NCBI RefSeq assembly: GCF_019890935.1
Contig: NZ_CP082334.1
Location: forward strand, 62,001-126,000
Reading direction: 5' to 3'
Length of the DNA stretch: 64,000 nucleotides
Source: Exiguobacterium acetylicum
GTDB lineage: Bacteria > Bacillota > Bacilli > Exiguobacteriales > Exiguobacteriaceae
A program made the translations under genes and the position numbers. Each line of letters opens with the position of its first letter. Positions within the stretch are counted from its first letter, which is position 1. This document shows, one piece after another, positions 52,342-60,959 of the stretch. Under the pieces are notes generated by a model, which had not been told where the DNA came from, searched no databases, and saw nothing but the letters and a program-made list of their open reading frames with translations.

Positions 52342-52462
52342 ACAAATAACCCCTTTCTTGGAAAAAATATTATTTTATTATTGACTACTACCATAATTAA
52401 GAATATTATAAAAATTGTAAAAAGTAAATATTCAGACAATACTTTGTGAAAGGATTTTAATA

Positions 52463-53032
52463 ATGTCTCTATTTACATTAATTCTTTATGTAGGTGTCGT
52501 AGTTTGTTTACCATTTGTCGCTTATACTACTTTCACTTTGATCAAATGGTCGAAAAATTATAAACTTTGGACAAAACAAATAATGGAGGAAGAATCTGGT
52601 GATTTACATTTAGCTGAAGAAGATGAACATCCTAAAAATCTAGTTGTTGGAAATTTTATTGTAAGTCCTATCAACGACCCTAATAAATCAATTGAACTTT
52701 ACTCCATTATCAAACCAAGCTCTCTTTTTGTTTTTTTAGATAAATCATGTGCATTTTGTAATGGTAACTTTGAGGATTTTATATCTTTACATAAAGAACG
52801 TGGATTCGATTTAAATAATTTAATTATTTTTTTCGAACGTTCTCAACTAGAAGTTGCTTCAACTTTTAGTCAATTATATGAGTCTTCGTTTTCAATATAC
52901 TTAACTGAAAATGAAGATCTTAGAAAATCACTTGAAGCTCCATTCTTACCTATATATGCGCAAATAAATTCTGATTTTCAATTAATACTTAGAACTCCCT
53001 CTCCTATTGCAGCATTACATAAAGCTGTCTAA
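52463..53032 (+). CDS. Membrane-anchored thioredoxin-fold protein with CAFC
   Basis: The 189-residue protein has an N-terminal membrane helix (about 4-26), an acidic linker (EEESGDLHLAEEDEH) and a thioredoxin-like domain with LFVFLDKSCAFCNGNFEDF (CAFC near 95-98) and FLPIYAQI as the cis-Pro loop. It is distant from the CPAC protein at 49436, so the cluster has two separate thiol-redox proteins. GAAAGGA precedes the ATG. Peptide B follows after 40 bases on the same strand, so this one may serve that peptide in particular. Confidence 0.78.
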   Translation: MSLFTLILYVGVVVCLPFVAYTTFTLIKWSKNYKLWTKQIMEEESGDLHLAEEDEHPKNLVVGNFIVSPINDPNKSIELYSIIKPSSLFVFLDKSCAFCNGNFEDFISLHKERGFDLNNLIIFFERSQLEVASTFSQLYESSFSIYLTENEDLRKSLEAPFLPIYAQINSDFQLILRTPSPIAALHKAV

Positions 53033-53072
53033 CCTAATTTTTTGTATTTTTCATTGAAAGGAGGTGAGAAAA

Positions 53073-53240
53073 ATGAAATATGTTCCATGTGGAGATAGTG
53101 GTTTTTATAAAAAAACAACTTATTGCGCATACGATGCAACTTGTTATCGCTTAGTTAAAGATAATGCTTTGTGGCGCCGCACTACAGATTCACGAGATGG
53201 CACTTTCTGTAGTAAAGTTGTCTCGGCATGCCCTTGCTAA
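53073..53240 (+). CDS. Six-cysteine secreted-type peptide B, bacteriocin candidate
   Basis: The 55-residue peptide starts MKYVPCGDSGF, exactly like peptide A, and has Cys at 6, 18, 24, 46, 53 and 55. The first three cysteines are at identical positions and the last three keep the same spacing; only the linker between Cys24 and the fourth Cys differs by two residues. A strong GAAAGGAGGTGAG site precedes the ATG. It carries several Lys and Arg (KKTT, WRRTTDSRDG) as in many antimicrobial peptides. No leader is visible. A terminator follows before the ABC operon. The two peptides could be a two-component pair or two alternative products. Confidence 0.78.
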   Translation: MKYVPCGDSGFYKKTTYCAYDATCYRLVKDNALWRRTTDSRDGTFCSKVVSACPC

Positions 53241-53283
53241 TTAGTATATGTATTTACATACATTTTTTAGTAAGTATTCTTGA

Positions 53284-53310
53284 GAGACACCTGCATAGGT
53301 GTCTCATTTT
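53284..53310 (+). terminator. Terminator after peptide B
   Basis: GAGACACCT and AGGTGTCTC flank GCAT, followed by ATTTTTTC. It separates the peptide from the ABC genes. Confidence 0.8.
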
Positions 53311-53393
53311 TTCGTTAAAAATAAATGAATTTTCTGTTTTTTGTAGAATACTAACAACAAGTGGATATCATAAAATTGGAAGGAGTCAATTTA

Positions 53394-54089
53394 ATGTCAT
53401 TCTCATTTGAATGTAAGAATATTTCTAAAATTTTTGATAGTGGTGAAAGTAAGATGGTTGCTTTAAATAGTATCGACTTAAAATTTAAAGAAGGAGAATT
53501 TGTCTCAATTATTGGACCATCTGGTTCCGGAAAGTCTACCTTACTTAGCATTTTAGGTACTTTAGATACACCAACTTCTGGCGAACTATTATTTAATGGT
53601 AAAAGTCTTTCAAAACTAAATTCCAGACAATTATCAGACTTTCGTTTCGAAAATGTTGGATTTATTTTTCAACAATTTCATTTAATCCCTACTTTGACCG
53701 CTTTAGAAAATGTACTCTCACCATTATTTGGACGGAAAGTTGAGTACGATAAAGAAAAACGAGCTTTAGAGTTGTTAAAAGACGTTGGTCTATCTGATAA
53801 GATAAACTCTTTACCGTCTCAACTATCAGGCGGACAACAACAACGCGTCGCTGTCGCACGTGCTCTTATACATCATCCCAAGTGGCTACTTGCTGATGAA
53901 CCCACTGGTAACCTTGATACAGAGACGGGCGAAGTAATATTTACCTTATTAACTAAACTAAATCGTGAGAATAGTTGTGGGGTCTTTTTCGTCACTCATG
54001 ATTCCCAGCTCGCTACTCGTGCAAACAGGATAATTACGATGAAAGATGGTCGTGTAGTTGATGCTTCTGAGGTTCCTGCTTATGTTTAA
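53394..54089 (+). CDS. MacB/LolD-type ABC transporter ATPase, copy 2
   Basis: I start at MSFSFECKNISKIF (231 aa), eight bases after AAGGAG. Walker A GPSGSGKST, FQQFHLIPTLTALENV, LSGGQQQRVAVARAL, LLADEPTGN and VTHD are all present. The protein is close to the ATPase at 30509 over its whole length, but the gene is AT-rich, so the two have had different histories. It overlaps the permease gene by eight bases. In this cluster it probably powers producer self-protection or secretion. Confidence 0.93.
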   Translation: MSFSFECKNISKIFDSGESKMVALNSIDLKFKEGEFVSIIGPSGSGKSTLLSILGTLDTPTSGELLFNGKSLSKLNSRQLSDFRFENVGFIFQQFHLIPTLTALENVLSPLFGRKVEYDKEKRALELLKDVGLSDKINSLPSQLSGGQQQRVAVARALIHHPKWLLADEPTGNLDTETGEVIFTLLTKLNRENSCGVFFVTHDSQLATRANRIITMKDGRVVDASEVPAYV

Positions 54090-57000
54090 GTTTATTTGGA
54101 ATTCTTGGTGGAGAAACAAAGAACGTTTTATCTTACTTCTCGTTGGGGTTTTAATTGTCAGTACCGGACTCAGCTATCTAATAGGTACGACACAAGCTAA
54201 TAACGGGACAGTCGTCGACGAGCTACAAAAACGTTGGGGATCATCATACGATATTGTAGTTCGACCTGAGGGTAGTAGGAGTCTGACAGAAAACCTAAAT
54301 TTACTCGAACCAAACTATATGAGCGGGCTTGATGGTGGGATCACTCGTAAGCAATATGAGATAATCAAACAAATAACAGATGTTGAAGTTGCAGCTCCTA
54401 TCGCTATGATTGGATATAATCAGACTATGTCAAGTGTCGGAACTCATACTATCAATGAGCCTGGGATTTATAAATTAACCATCAAAGATTCACAAAACAC
54501 AGGATTACGTACAGAAAGTTTTAGTTCTTCTCTCTTCCTCGCTGCAGGATGGGAACCGACAGGGGATAGTCGCAGTGCAGGTGTATCTCCTCAGCAACTT
54601 GGAAAACAACCGCTTTATGAATACGGAAGCCAAGTTATGATTGCGGGAATCGATCCGGAATCCGAAGCAAAACTTGTAGGTTTAGACAAGGCAACTCAAA
54701 AAGCTAGCCATAGCCACTATTTTACTAAAGAAGATACGCTTAATGACGTAGGAGACAATACAACTGAAATCCCGATATTGTTAAATAATCGTGAATACGT
54801 TGATGCTACGCGTACGTATACATATGAAAAAGTAAATCTTCCTCTGAAAGATGAATCTATCAACGCAACCGTTAAAGAAATACAAGGAAAAGGAGGAGAA
54901 AAATATTTAAAAAGTCTTTCAACTTTAGATGCTAAGAAATACACTGTCACAACTCAAGATGTTCAAAAGAAGTTAGTTTCTGATATTTTGAAAGATACAT
55001 TACCTTCGGATGGTGATGGTACGGCTCTCCCCTTTACTTGGATTGCTTTAAAACCTTCTCCTATCGATTATCGAGCAGTCAAAAGCCCTCATCCTTCCAG
55101 ATGGCCTTTTACCTATCAAGTCCAACCAAAACAAGTTAAAGAAGATTCATTGATTGCTAAACGGAGCATGTATCGAGAAGCTCGTCTATTTGGTCAAAAT
55201 AGTGATACTTGGCCTAAGGTCCGATTAAATTACATCGGCGTGTTTAACCCTAAAAAACTTGATGTGTCAAAGGATCCACTGACAGAATTACCAATGGAAA
55301 CCTACTTTCCAGCTAAAGCACAATGGGTTATGGATAAAAACGAACGTCCCGTCAATCCAGTTCGAGATGTCAAACCTACAAATGATCCATACGATTTTCT
55401 GACCAAACCACCATCAATGTTGACAACGCTTGATGCCGCTTTTAAAGTTCGTGGTAAAAAAGCAATTTCAGCTATTCGTGTCAATGTAAAAGGTGTCGAG
55501 ACAATGAATGCAGCAAGTGAGAAAAAAATTCAAGCTGTCGCGCAAGAAATCGAAGACAAAACTGGATTAATCACAGATGTAACACTTGGTTCCTCTCCAC
55601 AACTTGCGCTAACTTATTTACCAGGTCTCAAAAATGAGTCTGCCCTGGGTTGGGTTCAACAACCGTGGATCAAACTCGGCTCATCGATGGCAATTTTCCA
55701 AGAGGCAAAGGTCGGCATGAGCGGTATTATTGCAAGTGTGATTGCTGTTGCACTTGTTTATGTCTTCAGCTCGAACATAATCCTACTGTATGCTCGAAAG
55801 AAAGAGTTCGCAATTTTATTATCACTAGGATGGCGACCACGACAGCTTTCCAAATTACTGTTTTTAGAAGCAACTTTACTAGGAGCACTTGTCGCTTTGA
55901 TTTCTTGGACAATTCTTGGATCATTTTGGCTAACAACAGATAATCCGATTGCTTTAATCAGAATCGTGCTAATCGGTCTTGCCGGTCTACTTATCTATTG
56001 GGGTGGAACACTTGTACCGATGTATCTTATTAGACGAATTAAACCTTATGAAACAATGCGTTCGGGAGAAGTTTCCAAAGGACGTCGTTTCGTTCGCGCG
56101 CGTAGCGTTCTTGGAATGAGTATCAATCAACTTGCGACTTATTGGCAACGTACTATCCTCTCAATAATTGCAATTGCCTTGCCAACAAGTCTGTTCATCT
56201 TTTTCCTCTTCATCACCTTCCGCCTAAAAGGCGTACTGTACGCGACCTGGCTTGGTGAATACGTTGCACTTGAAGTCGGAACGATGCATTATGTCGCTAT
56301 GGGTGTTGCATTATTAATTGCCATTCTGACAACGACAGAGATTATGTGGCAAAATGTTAATGAACGAAAGAGCCAGCTTGCTGTTCTCAAAGCAACCGGT
56401 TGGCGTAATCTCCAAATCCGTTTACTTGTTTTAAGTGAAGGAATGATGACGGGGTTATTCGCAGGACTTTTAGGACTGATAGTGGCGCTTGGAATGATTG
56501 GATTTGTGTACAATCAATTCCCCACTAATGAGCTTGGATTCTTATCTAGCATGCTCCTTATCCCAGTGGCTACAGGTATAATCGGAGCTTTACTTCCAGC
56601 ACAACGTGCAGTGAGTATACCACCGAATGCTGCGATAGGGAGTGTGGTAATCAATCACAAAGCTACAGAAAAAAGATTTAAAATAGCTCTAGGGACTGTT
56701 GGAATTGCATTATCCGTAGGAGTAACATCTCTGTTCTTGTTTGCTTCTACCGAATCTACAACTTCTCAAAGTATATCAGCTCCACCAGAAAAACAAACGC
56801 AGGGTGAAAAAATTAAGAATCTTAAAAATAAATCGATTAAAAGCGATGGTACTACTGGTAAGAGTGATGATCAAATTCTTCAATCACTTATGGAAAAAGG
56901 TATCACTCGTACTTATCCTGGTGATCCCAAACATCAATACGATACATTCCATGTAGATCCTATAGTTTCTACTCCAAAAGAATTGAAACTAAAAGAACGT

Positions 57001-57309
57001 ACTGGTTATCGTTATATTACCGTTCCTGTCGTTTTAAAAGATTCTGAAGATGAAATGGGCGGAGCTATCACGTATAGACCAAATCGCTATACACTAACTT
57101 CACTAGACAACAAAGAATACGAGCCAATCGACTATGTAAATCGTAACGAAAAAGCCTGGAAAAACGGTTTTCAGTACTATGCACCACATGAATCGCGAGT
57201 CGAGCTAGTGTATCAAGTTCCTATCGATCAAAAAGTATTTGTTATGTACGCATCAGATGATGCTTTTCCAAAACCGACAACTGTTAAAATTGAGTTAAAA
57301 GATAGTTGA
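54082..57309 (+). CDS. FtsX/MacB-type ABC permease with large extracellular domains, copy 2
   Basis: The 1075-residue permease starts at MFKFIWNSWWRNKERF, overlapping the ATPase stop. Layout as in copy 1: one helix, an extracellular domain of about 500 residues, two groups of three helices (FtsX core ILLSLGWRPRQLSKLLF; AVLKATGWRN) and a C-terminal outer domain after a Lys-rich linker. The membrane part is strongly conserved with copy 1, while the linker and parts of the outer domains differ, as expected if they recognise different peptides. Large extracellular FtsX permeases of this kind act as exporters or immunity pumps in bacteriocin clusters. Confidence 0.88.
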   Translation: MFKFIWNSWWRNKERFILLLVGVLIVSTGLSYLIGTTQANNGTVVDELQKRWGSSYDIVVRPEGSRSLTENLNLLEPNYMSGLDGGITRKQYEIIKQITDVEVAAPIAMIGYNQTMSSVGTHTINEPGIYKLTIKDSQNTGLRTESFSSSLFLAAGWEPTGDSRSAGVSPQQLGKQPLYEYGSQVMIAGIDPESEAKLVGLDKATQKASHSHYFTKEDTLNDVGDNTTEIPILLNNREYVDATRTYTYEKVNLPLKDESINATVKEIQGKGGEKYLKSLSTLDAKKYTVTTQDVQKKLVSDILKDTLPSDGDGTALPFTWIALKPSPIDYRAVKSPHPSRWPFTYQVQPKQVKEDSLIAKRSMYREARLFGQNSDTWPKVRLNYIGVFNPKKLDVSKDPLTELPMETYFPAKAQWVMDKNERPVNPVRDVKPTNDPYDFLTKPPSMLTTLDAAFKVRGKKAISAIRVNVKGVETMNAASEKKIQAVAQEIEDKTGLITDVTLGSSPQLALTYLPGLKNESALGWVQQPWIKLGSSMAIFQEAKVGMSGIIASVIAVALVYVFSSNIILLYARKKEFAILLSLGWRPRQLSKLLFLEATLLGALVALISWTILGSFWLTTDNPIALIRIVLIGLAGLLIYWGGTLVPMYLIRRIKPYETMRSGEVSKGRRFVRARSVLGMSINQLATYWQRTILSIIAIALPTSLFIFFLFITFRLKGVLYATWLGEYVALEVGTMHYVAMGVALLIAILTTTEIMWQNVNERKSQLAVLKATGWRNLQIRLLVLSEGMMTGLFAGLLGLIVALGMIGFVYNQFPTNELGFLSSMLLIPVATGIIGALLPAQRAVSIPPNAAIGSVVINHKATEKRFKIALGTVGIALSVGVTSLFLFASTESTTSQSISAPPEKQTQGEKIKNLKNKSIKSDGTTGKSDDQILQSLMEKGITRTYPGDPKHQYDTFHVDPIVSTPKELKLKERTGYRYITVPVVLKDSEDEMGGAITYRPNRYTLTSLDNKEYEPIDYVNRNEKAWKNGFQYYAPHESRVELVYQVPIDQKVFVMYASDDAFPKPTTVKIELKDS

Positions 57310-57442
57310 ATACAACAATCCTTCTCCTTCAATGAACTGAACCCTAAATGGTGGACACTTGATAAAAGACCCCATTCGGGGTTTTTTGTGTTTAAAGATA
57401 TCAATATACTGTACCTATTCAATTTAGACGGGAGAACTATTC

Positions 57443-57859
57443 ATGAACAGACGCACCTTCAATCCAGATCAAATCAGACAACTTGAAGCGAATCTTCACG
57501 TAGCCTCTGTATCAGATTGTACGATTCAATACAAAGGAGAATTTAAGATTCACGCTGTACGTGAGAATTTAGCTAGTAAGCGATTGATACAAATTTTTGA
57601 GGAGAGCGGCTTTGACCTGGACATGATCGGGCCGAAAGAAGCGTTGAAACGGTGGCGGAAGACATATCGCATTTATGGAGAAGAAGGACTCTTGAATGAG
57701 AGACGTGGAAAATCTAATCTTGGAGGTCGACCGAAAAAAGATGATTCCGTCAAACGACGACTTGCGAGAGCTGAAGCACGAATCAAATATCTCACAGCGG
57801 AAAATGAATTACTAAGAAAGCTAGAAGCTCTCGAAAGAGAGGCGAAGTACCGAAACTAA
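57443..57859 (+). CDS. IS3-family transposase OrfA
   Basis: The 138-residue protein has two helix-turn-helix parts (LASKRLIQIFEESGFDLDMIG; LKRWRKTYRIYGEEGL) and a C-terminal leucine-zipper-like helix (ARIKYLTAENELLRKLEALE). It binds the IS ends. OrfB continues in the -1 frame. Confidence 0.88.
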   Translation: MNRRTFNPDQIRQLEANLHVASVSDCTIQYKGEFKIHAVRENLASKRLIQIFEESGFDLDMIGPKEALKRWRKTYRIYGEEGLLNERRGKSNLGGRPKKDDSVKRRLARAEARIKYLTAENELLRKLEALEREAKYRN

Positions 57860-57921
57860 CGGCATCTGAACGCTATCAGGCAATCCATATTGTCTTACGA
57901 AAACAATCGTCGAGTCGGTTC

Positions 57922-58761
57922 GTGACAGATCTATGTATGCTCGCTGAAGTGAGCCGCAGTGATTATTACGCCTGGCTCACACGTACAGATAGTGTTTCCC
58001 TTCGTGAAGAACGCGACTATGCGGACTACCTCCTTCTGAAACGTGTTCATGATCGTCATAAGGGAAAAATCGGCTATCGTTTTCTTTACATGAAGATGCT
58101 TGATATTATTCGGGGGCTGATAAATCATACACGTATTTTGCGTATTATGAGGAAGTTTGGAATCGTGACGAAAATCCGTAGGCAGAACGTTTACTGTAAA
58201 AGCGCTATCGCGACGTATGAACATAAGACTGTACCAAACCACTTGAACCGTCGGTTCGATCAGGAGGAGCCTGATAAGGTACTCGTCACAGACATCACTT
58301 ATCTCCGTATTGGATCTGACCAAACTGATTATCTCTTTTGTGTGAAGGATATCGTTGCACATGAAATTATGGTACATCATGTATCTACAAGCCTCCATAT
58401 GGAACTCGTCCTTCATACAGCGAATAAACTCGCAGAACGACTTCAAGGGAATATACACCCGGAAGCCATGGTACATTCCGATCAAGGATTCCGTTATACA
58501 CATCCTTCTTATCAAACACGCATTCGTGAGATGGAAATGCTTCAATCCATGTCTCGTAGAGGAAATTGCCTAGATAATTTCCCGATGGAATCGTTCTTTA
58601 GGCACTTGAAAGATTATGTCGATTATAAATTAGCATCTGACCTCGATGAGGTCTGTGCCATGGTCGATGCTTACATTGATTATTACAATAGCGAACGAAG
58701 ACAATGGAAACTACAAAAGATGACTCCGGTACAATACCGAAGCCATCTCATAGTAGCTTAA
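57922..58761 (+). CDS. IS3-family transposase OrfB (DDE integrase)
   Basis: The DDE residues are visible in KVLVTDITYLRIG, AMVHSDQGFRYTHP and SRRGNCLDNFPMESFFRHLK. The open frame extends upstream of the ATG (KLTASERYQAIHIVLRKQ), overlapping orfA in the -1 frame, so the active protein is probably the OrfA-OrfB fusion made by slippage. No lesion is seen; the element may be active. Confidence 0.9.
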   Translation: MTDLCMLAEVSRSDYYAWLTRTDSVSLREERDYADYLLLKRVHDRHKGKIGYRFLYMKMLDIIRGLINHTRILRIMRKFGIVTKIRRQNVYCKSAIATYEHKTVPNHLNRRFDQEEPDKVLVTDITYLRIGSDQTDYLFCVKDIVAHEIMVHHVSTSLHMELVLHTANKLAERLQGNIHPEAMVHSDQGFRYTHPSYQTRIREMEMLQSMSRRGNCLDNFPMESFFRHLKDYVDYKLASDLDEVCAMVDAYIDYYNSERRQWKLQKMTPVQYRSHLIVA

Positions 58762-58824
58762 AACGTTAAAGGCGCTTTTATTAAACTGTCCAAACTCTAG
58801 GGCTCAGTTCAATGTATTACTACT

Positions 58825-60621
58825 TTATTTTTTTCTATTATTCCTTTTACTAAACTTTGATTGCTTACGCTTCTTTTTCTTGTTACTTAACAGTTTATTG
58901 GCATTTCGTTTCTCTTCTTGTTTTCTTTCTCGATTCGGACGTTTTTTAGTTATACCTCTTTTTTCAAAATAAATTTCATCAAATACCGATGAAGATTCTG
59001 GATCAAACATGATCATTCCATCTTTACTATATGACAATGATCGAAGACTGCCTTTTTTTAAAAAGAACCCTAGTATCTCCAGTTCGTCTGTAGCTGCTAT
59101 ATACTCGTGATACTCTTGTCTTTCCTCTAAATATTGAATAAATGTATCTTCAGAACCTTGCTTATAGATTATTCCATCCAAAGCAGTTTCTAAATCATAT
59201 AAATTGCAAGCCCACGGATAAGATTCTTCTAATGGCTTTTCAAGTAAATAGGATAAGTTTGTAGAAAGTATTCCTAAGTCTTCGGCAGTAATTACAATTA
59301 AAAATATTTTTTCTATTCTATTTCTTTCTAATTTTACTAATTCCTTTCCTTTTGAATCATATAATATGGTTTCATCATTATTTAGTATAAGATTTTTTAA
59401 ATTTAAAGCTTGGTTGTATCCTTTTTGAATACCTCCATCGCTTTTAAAATCTCTTTTTATTCTTTTGTAAGCTTTGTCAGGATCTCTAAAAGGTTCTTTC
59501 ACTTTCGAAGCTTTAACTTCTACTATAAAAATTGCATTGTCTTGCTTTATAAGTAAGTCATGTTCATTCTGTGATTTGTCATTTTCAAAAACAGAAGTGT
59601 AGTAGGTAGCTTTTTCTTTAAATAGTCTTTTAAATATTTTTAATGCCTTATCTTCTGCTTGAGCATCTCTATTTTTATAATATTTCTCTCTATGTTGTTC
59701 GCTCTTTTCTAACAATGAAGTAAGCTGTATTTGAATCGCATGGATGATCTGCTTATACATTGGAACAAATAATAACTCGTCAGATTTCCTCCAGATTGGG
59801 GAGGCTTCAAAAGGATTTTGTTCTGTGTAATAAAAGAATTTATTTTCTTCTCTTATCATAGTAAATCTACTAACAAAATTTCTTGCTACATCTTCTCCAA
59901 ATTCATTAACTAAATCTTTTATCTCAACCTGATGAGTAAACTGTAATTCTTCAACGAACTTGATTGCATTGGGCAACTTAAGTTCATTGTTAGCTCGTTC
60001 CAAAGAAATATTCTTCTTTTCCATGTATTCAAAAAAATGTTGCTGTTCTTTTCTTACTTTGAAAGTTAATAATTGTAATTTTTTTAATCTTTTTTGAAGA
60101 TTATTTTTTATAAAATTGAAGATTTTTAAAAGTTCTTCAACTCTTATTCCCATTTGTTCTTCAATATACTTATCGAAAGGAATAAACCATTCCCTTATTC
60201 TTTCAACAAGTTGTTCTTCATATATTAAAGAATTAGTATTAAAATAGTGCAAAAATACAGGCATAGCTATTTTTCTTGCTTCTAACCAACTCTCTTCAAC
60301 ATCCTGACCTTCAGTGGAGAAAAAGATTCCTGCATATAAGTCTGTAATTTCGTTAAGCAGTTTTTTTATTTCTTTCATTGGTGGTTCTTTTGTTATCGAT
60401 ACACTTATATCTTCTGTTGATAGTAATAAGCCAATTAGATATAAATATTGCTTGAAAGGTGAATTTAATTGCGTCTTTTCAAAAATACTCTCATTTACAT
60501 CTGTTGTAATGCCAAATTCACTTGCAACCATCCCAATAAGATTCTCGGAATCTATATTTCTGAGCAACTGCTTTAATTTATTTATTTTGTTATCTAATTC
60601 ATTATGAATAGCAACACTCAC
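58825..60621 (-). CDS. Large PD-(D/E)XK-like nuclease protein
   Basis: I start at GTG (598 aa) because GGAAGGG lies about nine bases ahead; an in-frame TTG at 60639 overlaps that site. Residues about 1-300 are helical, with charged coiled segments (KNNLQKRLKKLQLL). Near residue 365-385 the core NEHDLLIKQDNAIFIVEVKAS gives the D and ExK of a PD-(D/E)XK nuclease. The C-terminus ends in a very basic tail of about 45 residues (Lys/Arg/Asn-rich) that could bind nucleic acid. It stands alone on the minus strand. Similar large orphan nucleases occur in defence islands, but no partner is seen here. Confidence 0.6.
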   Translation of the reverse strand: MSVAIHNELDNKINKLKQLLRNIDSENLIGMVASEFGITTDVNESIFEKTQLNSPFKQYLYLIGLLLSTEDISVSITKEPPMKEIKKLLNEITDLYAGIFFSTEGQDVEESWLEARKIAMPVFLHYFNTNSLIYEEQLVERIREWFIPFDKYIEEQMGIRVEELLKIFNFIKNNLQKRLKKLQLLTFKVRKEQQHFFEYMEKKNISLERANNELKLPNAIKFVEELQFTHQVEIKDLVNEFGEDVARNFVSRFTMIREENKFFYYTEQNPFEASPIWRKSDELLFVPMYKQIIHAIQIQLTSLLEKSEQHREKYYKNRDAQAEDKALKIFKRLFKEKATYYTSVFENDKSQNEHDLLIKQDNAIFIVEVKASKVKEPFRDPDKAYKRIKRDFKSDGGIQKGYNQALNLKNLILNNDETILYDSKGKELVKLERNRIEKIFLIVITAEDLGILSTNLSYLLEKPLEESYPWACNLYDLETALDGIIYKQGSEDTFIQYLEERQEYHEYIAATDELEILGFFLKKGSLRSLSYSKDGMIMFDPESSSVFDEIYFEKRGITKKRPNRERKQEEKRNANKLLSNKKKKRKQSKFSKRNNRKK

Positions 60622-60639
60622 ACCCAAGCACCCTTCCAA

Positions 60640-60959
60640 ATCCTTATTTATACAGTATAATACAGTTCTATTATACTAAAAATTTTATTTAAATAATTGG
60701 GAATTCATCTATGAAAGTAAAGTAGTTTTTAAAAGTTTTTGCAGTATTACTAATGCTACTATAATTCTCACTGATACTCATACTTTTATTGGTGAGAATA
60801 TGCCCTCTAATACATAAAAATAACCTTGCTTTTGGAAACGTATCAATTTTTTTAAATGTTTATTTCTTGACACTTTCAAGTTACAATAATTTGCAGATTG
60901 TACTTGTAACTACTTTAAAAGTAACTCGAATATCTTTAATAAACATACCTTGTTAATAT
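60640..60959. other. AT-rich stretch without a gene
   Basis: I find no frame with a ribosome site here. It should hold the promoter of the nuclease gene to the left. Confidence 0.4.

Larger units (their letters stand above)
57334..58810 (+). mobile_element. IS3-family insertion sequence with target repeats
   Basis: Inverted ends GAACTGAACCCTA... and ...TAGGGCTCAGTTC bound 1477 bp with orfA and orfB. AAT is repeated on both sides (57331-57333 and 58811-58813), the 3-bp target repeat of IS3 members. Just inside the left end a hairpin (ACCCCATTCGGGGTTTTTTG) would stop incoming transcription from the ABC operon. The ends match the palindromic element at 46446. Confidence 0.88.

Noticed and set aside
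52257-52439. 60-codon hydrophobic minus-strand frame
   Set aside because: It overlaps the N-terminal coding part of the ABC exporter in another frame; the exporter frame continues through it from an ATT.
57228-57422. 64-codon minus-strand frame at the IS3 left end
   Set aside because: It crosses the IS3 border and the end of the ABC permease gene on the other strand.
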